The notes: generated by a model not told the origin, from the sequence alone. A stretch of 64,000 nucleotides of DNA from Planctomycetota bacterium (GCA_963204965.1 CAUJKA010000201.1:1-64000); one strand, 5' to 3'. Numbered from the stretch's first letter, positions 7,815 to 16,746 are shown. Numbers and translations: made by a program.

Positions 7815-9373
7815 GCCGCCTCTTCCGTATTTTGGATTAGCGCAGTGATCGCAGTCGGGTGATACGAGATCGACAATGCGCCCTCAAATCGATCGTATTG
7901 AACGCGTGAGACCAGTAACTCCATCAACTGCACTCGTTCTTTCGGACGTAGGATTGCCCAGAGCTGATCGAAATCACTTATCGCTTCCTCAACATCACTG
8001 CGACCAAAACGGCTTTGGCTCAACTGCTCGAAATCACTTTCAACCACACCAATCCGAGCTTGCGTCTTGGCGAGCCGCGTCTTTAGTTCTTGACGTCTGG
8101 CGTCGTTCAGATCGCCAGCCTCACCCTCCGTGGCCATACGTTTGAGTTCCGCTTCGTCACGTGAACGTTGGCTGGTTAGTTGGCGTAATTGCAAGTCGTG
8201 GCGTTGCTGATGCTGTTGCAGCAGTTGCTCCGATTGTTCAAAAACGGCTCGTCGTACCCCCTCGTCGTCAACGACACATCTCAGCGACTCTACGACCGCA
8301 GCTTCAATTGCCGGCGCTGGAATCGAACCCGTGCGGCATTGGTTGTGCCCACGCTTGATGGCTGTTTGGCAGACGTAGTAGCGATAGACTTTGCTCTTCT
8401 TCTTGGTCGGGCAATGCACCATGGCGTATCCACAGGTGGGACAGTGCAGCAATCCCTTCAACAGCGCGTTGTGGCGATTGACTAAGCGTTTGCCGCTGCC
8501 ACGACCGTGTTCTTTCAATTGTGTTTGCACCTTATCGAACACACTGGCGTCGATGATCGGCTCGTGCTGGCCGTTGTAGATTTGGTCCTTATGCCTGATC
8601 TTGCCGGCGTAAATGACGTTGGTTAGCAACGCGTGCAGCGAACACTTGTCGAATGGTCGACCGCCTTTGTAACGGCCTTTGCGAGTCAGCCAGGTCTTGT
8701 TGGCCCAGCCAAGCTGATCTAGTTTCTGGACCACCGGTAGCAGCGACTGCAGACTTAGGTACGAATCAAAGATTTCTCGCACCATCTCCGCTTCTTGTGC
8801 GTTGACGACCAGTTTCGGGCTAGTCGAAGAGCGATCGACGTCGTAGCCGAGCACTTGTTGTCCACCGCACCACAAACCCTTCTGACGCTGAGCGGCGATC
8901 TTGTCGCTAATGCGTTCGCTGATGATTTCACGCTCGAACTGTGCGAACGACAGCAGAATATTCAGCGTCAATCGCCCCATCGAATTGGTCGTATTGAACT
9001 GCTGAGTTACAGAGACAAAGGAAACTCCATTGGCATCGAAGTTCCGCATGGTTTGCGCGAAGTCGAATAGCGAGCGACTGAGTCGGTCGACCTTGTAAAC
9101 AATGACACAGTCAATTTCGCCCGCCTCGATATCCTTCATCAACTCGTTGTAGGCGGGTCGATCGAGGTTGCCACCAGAGAATCCTCCGTCGTTATAGTGT
9201 TTGGGCAAACAGACCCAGCCTTCGGACTTCTGGCTAGCGATGAATGACTCTGCCGCCTCTCGTTGGGCGTCAAGCGAGTTGAACTCAAGGTCCAATCGCT
9301 CCTCGGTAGATTTGCGAGTGTAGATCGCACAGCGAATGCGACCTCGATCCTCTTCAGGTTTATTGCGACTCAT
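7811..9373 (-). CDS. Large serine recombinase
   Basis: A 520-residue site-specific recombinase. The N-terminal resolvase domain shows IRCAIYTRKSTEE with the catalytic serine in TRKS, then LDAQREAAESFI, YNDGGFSGGNLDRP and VYKVDRLSRSLFDF. A Recombinase domain follows (GYDVD to about residue 290), then a zinc ribbon with CPTCGYAMVHC (about residues 317-327) and a later cysteine pair, and a long coiled coil (residues 380-450) before the C-terminus. This is the layout of phage and element integrases that join attP and attB without host DNA homology. It overlaps both neighbours by ATGA (9370-9373 and 7811-7814). It is full length with all expected domains, so it is probably active. Confidence 0.93.
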   Translation of the reverse strand: MSRNKPEEDRGRIRCAIYTRKSTEERLDLEFNSLDAQREAAESFIASQKSEGWVCLPKHYNDGGFSGGNLDRPAYNELMKDIEAGEIDCVIVYKVDRLSRSLFDFAQTMRNFDANGVSFVSVTQQFNTTNSMGRLTLNILLSFAQFEREIISERISDKIAAQRQKGLWCGGQQVLGYDVDRSSTSPKLVVNAQEAEMVREIFDSYLSLQSLLPVVQKLDQLGWANKTWLTRKGRYKGGRPFDKCSLHALLTNVIYAGKIRHKDQIYNGQHEPIIDASVFDKVQTQLKEHGRGSGKRLVNRHNALLKGLLHCPTCGYAMVHCPTKKKSKVYRYYVCQTAIKRGHNQCRTGSIPAPAIEAAVVESLRCVVDDEGVRRAVFEQSEQLLQQHQQRHDLQLRQLTSQRSRDEAELKRMATEGEAGDLNDARRQELKTRLAKTQARIGVVESDFEQLSQSRFGRSDVEEAISDFDQLWAILRPKERVQLMELLVSRVQYDRFEGALSISYHPTAITALIQNTEEAA

Positions 9374-9846
9374 TTGGATTGTCCTAGTTTGAAGAAATGA
9401 AAACCATTGCAGTGCGATCCGGTAATGGCACGCGCAACTGCGGTCAGCGACTTGTAGCGTTCACCGTCGAACTCAAAGCCATCGGTCATGACCATCACGA
9501 TCAGAAGTTTGCCTTTGTAGTGACGCTCGATCACTTGGCCCGGAGGCGGGATTCGAATGTCCCAATTGGCCGGAATTGACGCTGGGACTTCCTTCTTGGA
9601 CTTGCGGGCCTTGGGTGGTGTGACCCTGAGCAGCGATTCCCCGGCGACGACTGTGGCTCGCAAGATAGCGCGTTCGCTCAATCCGCCTTCGTCTTCGGCT
9701 TGCATCTTCCACGCGACTCGCCGATAGACGTAGCGTCGGTTTCTCGAGCGGCATTTCTCACCGAACAGCTTTTCATATCTGGCTGCTAGCTGACCAATGG
9801 TTAGCTCCGACAACTCCGCCAACTTGATTTTCGTGTCAGGACTCAT
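9370..9846 (-). CDS. DUF2924 family protein
   Basis: A 158-residue protein of the DUF2924 family, which is almost always encoded beside large serine recombinases in mobile elements. The visible landmarks are LAELSELTIGQLAARYEKLFGE, RNRRYVYRRVAWKMQ, a central Pro/Lys-rich linker, and a C-terminal segment with GQVIERHYKGKLLIVMV, DGFEFDGERYKSLTAVARAITG and a final NGFHFFKL. The C-terminal segment resembles the small DNA-binding-like fold also seen in restriction-modification accessory proteins. Both ends overlap neighbours by ATGA. Its biochemical role in recombination is unknown. Confidence 0.85.
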   Translation of the reverse strand: MSPDTKIKLAELSELTIGQLAARYEKLFGEKCRSRNRRYVYRRVAWKMQAEDEGGLSERAILRATVVAGESLLRVTPPKARKSKKEVPASIPANWDIRIPPPGQVIERHYKGKLLIVMVMTDGFEFDGERYKSLTAVARAITGSHCNGFHFFKLGQSK

Positions 9847-10241
9847 CGTTGGCCTCCTTGTCGCTGCGACTGGTCACGTCGCTTGGTGGCGTGGCCGCTT
9901 CTTTCGCTGCGATCGCCTGTTGCTCGATTTGCTTGTTCGCACGCCGCCAGATCGCTTCGACGATCAAGGCTGCGATCTTTGTTTGTTGCTCCTCGCACAT
10001 GATTTGTTGAATTCATCTCGGACTCTGAACCGGTCTCTCCGAGGCCCGTCGCCTCGTCGTTTTGACCAGTCACAGAGAGCGAGGAAACCGGACTAAACTC
10101 AAGCCGTTCGGGTAGAGAGTCTGAGACGATTTCCGAGATTTCTGACGATTGTTCTTTTTCGCGTTTCCACCGCAGCACCGCCCGTCCCAACAGTGTTGCC
10201 ACCCGCGTTACCTGCTCCGCCGGCGAGACTATCTCACGCAT
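9843..10241 (-). CDS. Small hypothetical protein, first gene of recombinase operon
   Basis: The start at 10241 is chosen because an AGGAGG (10246-10251) lies four bases upstream of the ATG (MREIVSPAEQ); a longer reading from a TTG at 10292 has no such site. The 132-residue protein has a short N-terminal helix (AEQVTRVATLLGRAVLRWKREK) and a long Ser/Arg/Asp/Gln-rich tail that looks disordered. It overlaps DUF2924 by ATGA. Small proteins with such an N-terminal helix often precede DUF2924-recombinase pairs, but no function is known to me. Confidence 0.6.
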   Translation of the reverse strand: MREIVSPAEQVTRVATLLGRAVLRWKREKEQSSEISEIVSDSLPERLEFSPVSSLSVTGQNDEATGLGETGSESEMNSTNHVRGATNKDRSLDRRSDLAACEQANRATGDRSERSGHATKRRDQSQRQGGQR

Positions 10242-10245
10242 ATAA

Positions 10246-10251
10246 CCTCCT
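10246..10251 (-). promoter_or_regulatory. Shine-Dalgarno that decides the start of the recombinase operon
   Basis: A perfect AGGAGG on the minus strand four bases before ATG 10241. It is one of the strongest ribosome sites in the window and supports the shorter reading of the first gene of the recombinase operon. Confidence 0.7.
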
Positions 10252-10310
10252 GAGGCATGTTTAAGCACATTCAACCTACCGAACCGGACCAAACCGCTCC
10301 TCAGGAATAA

Positions 10311-10344
10311 CTATGCAATTTGGCTCGACGACGTCCCAAAAAAT
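10311..10344 (+). repeat. Imperfect direct repeat, copy 2
   Basis: This is the partner of 4091-4124 in the same orientation. It lies in the leader region of the recombinase operon, about 70 bases before the first start. It may be an attachment-site remnant, a duplicated binding site or a scar of a gene broken by insertion. Confidence 0.55.
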
Positions 10345-10570
10345 GATTTTTTGCAGGCCAAGACGGCCTTTTTGGGGCGCTCTCTGGAGAGTCTCTCGGC
10401 GCGGGAAAATCACATAAGCCGGAGGTCAGAGAGACAAGAGAGTCAGAGATTTTCGGTCCCGAGCTCTATCCGAGGGTGGCCCGGTTGGTCCGCTAGAGAG
10501 TCTCTACTTGGAGACCCAGAGATCTGCGGAGACTGGCCCAAAGTGCGTTTGAGCCCGCAAAAACCTCGAA
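10345..10570. other. Gene-free junction with AGAGAGTCTCT-like dyads
   Basis: No credible coding frame. It carries two short dyads around AGAGTCTCT, at 10386-10399 and 10492-10507, and repeated GGAGGTCA words. This is the junction between the element and the tRNA gene, so the right attachment site should be here or at the neighbouring direct repeat. Confidence 0.4.
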
Positions 10571-10617
10571 TAAAAACGAAAAAAGCCGGCGACAGTGCAT
10601 CGCACCATCGCCGGCTT
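10571..10617 (-). terminator. Intrinsic terminator of the initiator tRNA gene
   Basis: A 10-base perfect stem AAGCCGGCGA / TCGCCGGCTT (10583-10592 and 10608-10617) with a 15-base loop. On the minus strand it is followed by a T-rich run (complement of AAAACGAAAAAA). It lies 47 bases beyond the tRNA 3' end and is a textbook rho-independent terminator. Confidence 0.88.
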
Positions 10618-10664
10618 AAATACTTAACCCGGAGGTCAAACAAAGTTTGACAGGGTTGGTAGAG

Positions 10665-10738
<74 letters not shown>

Positions 10739-11477
10739 TCGAAAATAATAGCAGGGCTCGGACTAGAGTCTAGCCCAAACCAATTTTTTCAAGAAGAATT
10801 ATCAACCGTTCGCATGCGACTTGCACGCAGAAGACCCCGATAGCTTGCTTAACTGCTCCAGTCAGTTTGATGATGCGGAAACTAAGCTCTGAAGCTCGGC
10901 AGGATCTACCTAGTTCCCGCCAAAAGGAGAGTTTTGGCTTTCGGAGCTTCGAGTTAAGAATTGATGCCTGAAAAACCAGGTCTCATGCGAGGACGTAAAC
11001 CTACCCCTGAGAAATAGCAGGCAAAAGAATGGGGGCAGGAGAATAAAAGCTTCTTTTCCTTCGCGCCAAAAAAGACACTGAGGTAGAACTGACTCGTGGC
11101 CAATCTGAAATCTTGGCTTCGGTCTGACAATTTTTGCCCTCACCGCTTAGGCTCGCACTTCTCCCGCGAATTAGTCTAAACCTCTAAACGATCAGCTACC
11201 GCGCGGGAGTGATCGTACCCTCACAGGCGATTTATTGCGGCGAGGAGGATTGTGGATTGAGTGAGCGATCCTATTTTGCAGAAAAGTGTAGGCAAGAGAA
11301 TGAGGGCAGAAGAATGAAGTCGACAACAATCATTAGCATCCTACTTTGACCTAGGGGGAACGGCCTGGTATCAGCTAGTTGCTCTGGGGAACACAACCAA
11401 TAGACAAGTCTGGTACGCTTCTGAATTCTGGTGGCAGAGTCTTTGAAGCGAAATCGGAGATTAACTTTTGGAGTTAC
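10739..11477. repeat. Gene-free region with dispersed repeats
   Basis: About 740 bases without a credible gene. Two direct copies of a GGCAAAAGAATGGGGGCAGG-type repeat lie at 11020-11047 and 11291-11318; a third, inverted, is at 18423-18450. A hairpin element lies at 11128-11209 (stem CTCCCGCG / CGCGGGAG) and returns inverted at 18637-18728. The minus-strand open frame at 10910-11143 is repeat-derived and unlikely to be a gene. Confidence 0.6.
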
Positions 11478-12917
11478 TTAGGGATTGCTTGCGGGGCTGG
11501 TTGTCAGGCCGTTTGCGGTTGATTCAGCAGGCGGTGAAGTTTCAGTGGCAGCCGTTGTGGCAGGGTTGGAATCCTTGGATGGGAAAATCTGTTCGATGCC
11601 AACGTAGACCCCGACTCCGGCTAGGTACCCGGCCAAGGCCAACGGGGCAATCTTGCGGAGATACCATACGAAGTCGATCCGCTCTAATCCCATCGCGGCA
11701 ACACCGGCGGCCGAGCCGATGATCAGGCAGCTTCCGCCTGTTCCAGCACAGTAGGCCAACAGATGCCAGAAGGAATGGTCAGTCGGGAACTTGTACATCT
11801 CGATACCAGCCGCCACCAGTGGCACGTTATCGACAACTGCCGAAATCAGTCCAATCAAAACGGCAATCGCGGTTTGATTTCCAACTTTGTTGAGTGCTTC
11901 TGAGGCTGCATGAAGTATACCTGTGTGATGCAAGCAGCTAACGGCTAGCAGAATTCCCAAGAAGAACAGAAGCGAGCTACTGTCGACTCGCTTGAGAATC
12001 TCGACAACGTGAGTCGTACTGCGAGTGTATTCATGGTCGATCTTCTTGCGAATCATCTCGCTGACCACCCAAATCACGCTCAGCGCCAGCATCATTCCCA
12101 TAAATGGAGGAAGGTGCGTAACCATCTTGAAGATCGGAACTGAAATCAATCCGCCTAGCCCCATGAAAAGCATCAGCTTCTGTTGAGCGGGCGTAATGGA
12201 CTTCTCTTGGTGATCGTCATCTGGCTCGGGACGTTCGACATCGCCACGAAGTATTAAAGTCAGCAGAATCAGAGGTACGAGCAAACAGGCAAGACTTGGA
12301 AGTAAAAGACGAAGCATCACTTCGACTGTTGAGATCTTGGCTTTGATCCACAACATCGTTGTTGTCACGTCGCCGATCACCGTCCATGCACCGCCTGCAT
12401 TGGCAGCGATGACAACCAAGCCGGCAAACAGCAATCGCGTTTCTCGATCCTTCACGAGTTTCTTTAGCAGGCTGATCATCACGATGGTCGTCGTTAGGTT
12501 GTCTAGAACGGACGACATGAAAAACGTCACAAAGGCAATCACCCACATGAGCTTGACTTTGCTCTTGGCGTCGATGCGACGAGTCACCAACGAGAAGCCT
12601 TCGAATGCATCGACAAGCTCGACAATCGTCATCGCTCCGAGCAGGAAAAACAGAATCTCGGCAATCTCTGCAACCGCTTCTTTGAGCTGGCCTTTGTAGA
12701 GATATTCAATCGCCAAGTCGCTGGTGGCCACATCTGAATGAGCTTGAACGAACCAGTCGGGTATGCCCGAAACCAATGTTCCACTTGCAAGCGCATACAT
12801 GGTCCAGCACAGCACGCCAGTCGCCAACGCGCTAGCTGCCTTGTTGATGTGCAACGGATGCTCAAGAGCAATACAAAAGTATCCAATTACGAAGAGGATG
12901 CAGATTAGAACTAACAA
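11478..12917 (-). CDS. nhaD: NhaD-type Na+/H+ antiporter
   Basis: A 479-residue inner membrane protein with about a dozen hydrophobic segments, matching the NhaD branch of the ion transporter superfamily. The key parts are AEIAEILFFLLGAMTIVELVDAF, VTFFMSSVLDNLTTTIVMISLL, AANAGGAWTVIGDVTTTMLW, and near the end GLISAVVDNVPLVAAGIEMY. The paired helix-break motifs SVLDNLTTT and AVVDNVP are the usual ion-binding regions. It exports Na+ or Li+ in exchange for protons, which suits a marine or saline habitat. The start is a TTG with GGAG about nine bases upstream. The C-terminal 30 residues are Thr/Ser/Pro-rich and probably cytoplasmic tail. It stands alone, facing the protease gene tail-to-head on the same strand. 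Confidence 0.88.
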   Translation of the reverse strand: MLVLICILFVIGYFCIALEHPLHINKAASALATGVLCWTMYALASGTLVSGIPDWFVQAHSDVATSDLAIEYLYKGQLKEAVAEIAEILFFLLGAMTIVELVDAFEGFSLVTRRIDAKSKVKLMWVIAFVTFFMSSVLDNLTTTIVMISLLKKLVKDRETRLLFAGLVVIAANAGGAWTVIGDVTTTMLWIKAKISTVEVMLRLLLPSLACLLVPLILLTLILRGDVERPEPDDDHQEKSITPAQQKLMLFMGLGGLISVPIFKMVTHLPPFMGMMLALSVIWVVSEMIRKKIDHEYTRSTTHVVEILKRVDSSSLLFFLGILLAVSCLHHTGILHAASEALNKVGNQTAIAVLIGLISAVVDNVPLVAAGIEMYKFPTDHSFWHLLAYCAGTGGSCLIIGSAAGVAAMGLERIDFVWYLRKIAPLALAGYLAGVGVYVGIEQIFPSKDSNPATTAATETSPPAESTANGLTTSPASNP

Positions 12918-13160
12918 GTTGAGTAACTCCGCGTAGACGCTTTTGTTGTAAGCCTTGGAGGGCTAGTCTGAGTTGATGAAGGTTAATTTGAACAGGGCTG
13001 AATTGATCAATGAAGATCGTTGCAATAGCCGGGTTTATACCGGTATTCAGATGCCGCTATTGAGGGTGCTGGTATGAAGGGCGATCCGCGAGGCCAAGAT
13101 TTTACCTACATTGGCGATTTGGCCTATGGGATCAGAAAGTAGGCTTTTCAAAAAACAGAG

Positions 13161-13173
13161 CAGGGCAGGGGAG
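13161..13173 (+). repeat. G-rich 13-bp dispersed motif CAGGGCAGGGGAG (first of seven strong copies)
   Basis: Exact copies on the plus strand lie at 13161, 20131 and 24669. A variant CAGGGCAGGGGGG lies at 22538. Minus-strand copies lie at 31337-31351, 32301-32313 and 60081-60093. A weaker one is at 30433. Some are between genes, others within coding sequence in different frames. Confidence 0.75.
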
Positions 13174-13199
13174 GGCGTCAACATTGCCGACGACTTGAT

Positions 13200-14471
13200 T
13201 CACTGGTTGCTCCAGATAGCTTGAATAGCCTGTAGTGGCACCGCGAATCGCACTACGATGTTCGACATGTCCAAGTAGGCGGGTTCTTCTGCCAGGATGC
13301 TCTCCTCTTCATTAACATCCTCCAGCGGTTCGCTGGACATCGATGGTCCGTCGCCGATCGAGATGAAGCAAATCAAGCCCACAAGCTCGAATTTGTCATT
13401 GAAAATGCCACAGCCACTTCCGCCCGGGGCGAAAGGAGATGAGACTTCCATCCATGCGTCGCCTTGAATCTTGGGATAGCGTTTTACATAGCCACGATCA
13501 TACGTGTAGAACCGATTTTCCGAATGGTGGACCATCACAATGTCCGAGGCCATCGGTGGCGTTGACTTGGCCAATGGAACATAGGGAAAGTCCTTGCCCT
13601 CAAGTTGCACCAAGGCCACATCGCGGTCAGGATTAGCAGCCAGTAGCTTCTTTACTTTGAACACTCGACCATCAGCCAAGATGGCGACCAGTCCATCGCT
13701 AATTGATTGAGCAACGTGCCAGTTGGTAAGCAGCAAGCCGTCGGGGCTAACGATAACGCCACCGCCAGTGAAAAAATCCTCTTCGCCATTGCCGCCGCCC
13801 AACACGACAGTTGCCTTACACGCGTTCTCAAGTGTTGACGCAGGCTCCGCTTTGGCACTTGGATAACTTTGGACGAAACGTCGCGGCAACCGGTCGACGT
13901 CAATCTCGGGAGTGGACTCAGCTTTGGCAATAACCTCTAACGTGCGGTGATAGACGGCGCTGTAAACCAAGGAGTCATCAATAGATTCGTCGAGGCTCTT
14001 AAAGAGCGGATAGCCTTGACCTGGGTCGTCCGCAATTTCAATCTCGGGGTACATCTCCTCGACGAACTTTTGGATCACTTCGTTCCGCGGTTCGAACTCT
14101 TCCTTGGTCAACTGCTTATCATCGTCTTCGTCCAACTCTTTGAAGACCTTTGCGTATGGCAGTTGAATGCCTTTGAGTCTTGGCTTGAGGTACTTTCGTA
14201 GCTCGGATCGCGTTATCGAGCCGTCGCTATCGGCGTCAGCGTATTCGAAGCCGACCGGCAATTTCCCGTCGTCTATCATGGGGTGACTGGTCTTGCAATA
14301 GACTCGACCGGCGAAATCTAGCGAGGGGAACTGCTTGGACTCAGTTGAATTGGCCACAATTGCGTGTGGCGAGTCGCTTTGAAGCTGTTTCGTTTGAAAA
14401 ACTGGGGGGAGTAAAGTGGCAGCAGTCAATAGAACTAGGGATGCGAGAGCCGGGCGAAACTTGTTGTGCAC
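13200..14471 (-). CDS. Secreted EF-hand/trypsin-like serine protease fusion
   Basis: A 423-residue protein starting with GTG and an N-terminal hydrophobic signal-like segment (residues 7-23). Two EF-hand calcium loops follow: DADSDGSITRSE (D79, D81, D83, S85, E90) and DEDDDKQLTKEE (114-125). From residue 220 on it is a trypsin/HtrA-type protease: GGGVIVSPDGLLLTNWHVA gives H252, NPDRDVALVQL gives D284, and APGGSGCGIF gives S352, a complete catalytic triad. There is no PDZ domain. Calcium binding ahead of the protease suggests calcium-dependent activity or stability outside the cytoplasm; this is inference. The gene is divergent from the GspF-like gene. Confidence 0.85.
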   Translation of the reverse strand: MHNKFRPALASLVLLTAATLLPPVFQTKQLQSDSPHAIVANSTESKQFPSLDFAGRVYCKTSHPMIDDGKLPVGFEYADADSDGSITRSELRKYLKPRLKGIQLPYAKVFKELDEDDDKQLTKEEFEPRNEVIQKFVEEMYPEIEIADDPGQGYPLFKSLDESIDDSLVYSAVYHRTLEVIAKAESTPEIDVDRLPRRFVQSYPSAKAEPASTLENACKATVVLGGGNGEEDFFTGGGVIVSPDGLLLTNWHVAQSISDGLVAILADGRVFKVKKLLAANPDRDVALVQLEGKDFPYVPLAKSTPPMASDIVMVHHSENRFYTYDRGYVKRYPKIQGDAWMEVSSPFAPGGSGCGIFNDKFELVGLICFISIGDGPSMSSEPLEDVNEEESILAEEPAYLDMSNIVVRFAVPLQAIQAIWSNQ

Positions 14472-14616
14472 GATCTAATCAACGCTTTCTTAGCATGTGG
14501 AGTCCGAAACTTACTCACGAATCTAATTCCTGAGCAGTGGAAATGCTACCCGTTTATTTCGGCTCCGTTCTGCTCTACACTGGTTTGGATCAATAATTCT
14601 TGGATGCACGCCCCTG

Positions 14617-15627
14617 ATGAACTCTGTGAAACTCTCGCTTGAACAACAAATTGCGATCTGCCAACAGATCGCCAGGTTGACGCATTCCAAGTTGCCGCTG
14701 GAGTCACACCTTCAAGAAATTGCTAAGTCCGAAAGCGGTTCATTGGCTCAATCCGCGGCAACTGTCGAGCAGCAGTTGGTGCAAGGTAAGCGATTGGCGG
14801 ATGCGCTGGCTGCTGAAGATACTCGCGATTCGCGAATTCTGGCTGCGTGTATTGAAGCGGGCCAGTCTTCCAACCGTTTGGATAAAACCTTGGAAGAGTG
14901 GACGTCGATGCACATTGCCAATGCCCAGTCTGCCAAGCGACTGCGGAGTGTCATGGTTTATCCTGTCTTGCTCATATCGATCCTGCTCATCTCCATCGGA
15001 CTCACGTCATGGCACTTGATACCGGAGATTCGAGACACGTACGAGTTGTTCGATCGAAACTTGCCTGCCTGGCTTGAGTGGTTGGTTTGGACTCGCAATC
15101 ATTTTGCGTGGATGATCGGCTTGATGATTCTGATGACCTTCGCACCGTTACTGCTTTGGCTGCGGCGGCGATTTGTTCGCGACTCGCAAGGCGTGCCCAA
15201 GCAGAAGGTGAAGCGTATGCGACTTCAAGCACTGGCAACGCGTTTGGCTCATGTGCAGTTAATGTCATCGCGACCGCTAAGCGAGATTCTGCCGCGATGC
15301 ATGCAGGCCATGGGTTTACCGAAAAGCGAATGCGAATCGGCATTTAAGCGATTGCAGGAGCAAGGTCCACTTGTGCCGCTGCCAGCAGAAACTTCGATGT
15401 TGTTGGGAGCCGTCTACGGTGGAGTGCTCAATCGCGAGAAGGCTATGGAGCTGTTGGATCAGATTGGTAAGCAGTTGAGCTTTCGAGCTGATGTTGAATC
15501 GCTGCGCGAGTCGCGTTGGCTTCCGATGTTGGTTGCGATCATCGTCTGCGTGGTCGTGCTAGTCTCGTATCTTCTACTGATCTATCTGCCATGGGTTGAA
15601 TTGCTAAGGCAGATTGTCAAAGAGTAA
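14617..15627 (+). CDS. Lone GspF/T2SF-domain membrane protein
   Basis: A 336-residue protein with one recognisable T2SF (GspF) domain: LSLEQQIAICQQIARLTHSKLPL at the N-terminus, QGKRLADAL, ILAACIEAGQSSNRLDKTLEEW, then a transmembrane segment (residues 109-130: SVMVYPVLLISILLISIGLT), a second one (about 163-185), and a C-terminal one (about 305-327). GspF/PilC proteins are the inner-membrane platform of type II secretion and type IV pili. Here no GspE ATPase or pilin gene is adjacent, so it either works with distant genes or has a separate role. It converges with the ApbE gene, whose stop abuts its own. Confidence 0.78.
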   Translation: MNSVKLSLEQQIAICQQIARLTHSKLPLESHLQEIAKSESGSLAQSAATVEQQLVQGKRLADALAAEDTRDSRILAACIEAGQSSNRLDKTLEEWTSMHIANAQSAKRLRSVMVYPVLLISILLISIGLTSWHLIPEIRDTYELFDRNLPAWLEWLVWTRNHFAWMIGLMILMTFAPLLLWLRRRFVRDSQGVPKQKVKRMRLQALATRLAHVQLMSSRPLSEILPRCMQAMGLPKSECESAFKRLQEQGPLVPLPAETSMLLGAVYGGVLNREKAMELLDQIGKQLSFRADVESLRESRWLPMLVAIIVCVVVLVSYLLLIYLPWVELLRQIVKE

Positions 15628-16746
15628 TCATTGCACGATTGCCCAGTTGCGATGTTCAATCTGCATCGATCCTGATTTGGGGTGGGTATAGATGAATGCA
15701 GCCGCGACGTACGGATTACGCTCGCAGAATTCGATCGCAGGTTCAATTCCCATCACGAACAACCCCGTCGCGATCGCGTCGGCAATTGCACCACTTGGGC
15801 AGACAACCGTCACGCTCATCATTTGATCGGCGGGCCAACCTGTTCTGGGATCGATTATGTGGCTGTATCGTTTTCCGCCGAAGTGAAAGAACTGCTTGCC
15901 TGAACCGCTGGTTCCTAAGGCTTGATCTCGCAACGCAATGGTCTCGATCAATTCTTCAGTACGCCAAGGATGTTTGATGGCAACCGTCCACTCGGTGTTG
16001 AGACCCATTCGTGAGCCGCGGGCAACGATTGAGCTCAACCCGCCGTGGATCATGAAGTCTTGAATCCCCGCGTCCAATAGCTTGCGAGAAATTCGGTCCA
16101 ATGCGTATCCTTTGCCGATGCCGCCTGGATTGAGCTTAATACCTGGCTCAGTGAGACGAACCGTACTGCCTTGGGCGTCTACTGCAATGTGCTTGGTACC
16201 GACAGACTGTAATGCCAATTCGATCTGTTGCTCAGAAGGCATTGAGCCCTGGCGTCGCGAAAAGCCCCAGGCCTCGGACAAACTTCCGGCAGTAATGTCA
16301 AAGCAGCCTTTGGTCCAACGATGCGCATCGATAGCAAGCTGAATCACTTCTAGGGTGATAGGGTCGACGTGGACTGGACGTTCAGAAGCGAAACGATTGA
16401 GCTTGCTGAATTGACTTTGCGCTCGATAGACGCTTAGTAAGTCTTCCACTTGATCAGCAATGGCCAGGGCGTCAACTGCGACTTCAACGCCAGTGGAGTA
16501 CTGTCGCTCGTTGAGCAGGATTTCAAACTCGCAAGCCATCGCTGGCCGGCTGATCGATTGCAAGGGACGGGAGATTAGACTAACGACACTCTCAGCCCCA
16601 TCTTCGGTAGGCGATTTAGCAAGCGATGGATAGTTTGGGACAAGCTGTGCGAACCAATCTTGCATCGATCGCAGGTGTGACGGCGAAGGTGTCGCAACAA
16701 CAGGCTGGGGCGCCGATTTTTCGAGTTCTTCGCGATTGTTCGTCAT
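15628..16746 (-). CDS. apbE: ApbE-type FAD:protein FMN transferase
   Basis: An ApbE family enzyme, which links FMN to threonine residues of proteins such as Na+-translocating NADH dehydrogenase subunits or Rnf. The characteristic segments are FDITAGSLSEAWGF, LNPGGIGKGYALDRI, FMIHGGLSSIVARG, LGTSGSGKQFFHFGGKRYSHIIDPRTGWPA and the closing DAIATGLFVMG; the HIIDPRTG motif and the GIGKG loop bind FAD and Mg. I chose the ATG at 16746 because the longer reading to 16809 starts with an unsupported TTG. The first 80 residues are a family-unusual extension with no lipobox, so the export status is unclear. Length 372 with this start. Confidence 0.88.
   Translation of the reverse strand: MTNNREELEKSAPQPVVATPSPSHLRSMQDWFAQLVPNYPSLAKSPTEDGAESVVSLISRPLQSISRPAMACEFEILLNERQYSTGVEVAVDALAIADQVEDLLSVYRAQSQFSKLNRFASERPVHVDPITLEVIQLAIDAHRWTKGCFDITAGSLSEAWGFSRRQGSMPSEQQIELALQSVGTKHIAVDAQGSTVRLTEPGIKLNPGGIGKGYALDRISRKLLDAGIQDFMIHGGLSSIVARGSRMGLNTEWTVAIKHPWRTEELIETIALRDQALGTSGSGKQFFHFGGKRYSHIIDPRTGWPADQMMSVTVVCPSGAIADAIATGLFVMGIEPAIEFCERNPYVAAAFIYTHPKSGSMQIEHRNWAIVQ

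Noticed and set aside
10910..11143. Minus-strand frame encoding a Phe/Leu/Arg-rich 77-residue product
   Set aside because: It covers the GGCAAAAGAATG dispersed repeat and its FILLPPFFCLLFL stretch is the repeat read in one frame; no family and no ribosome site.
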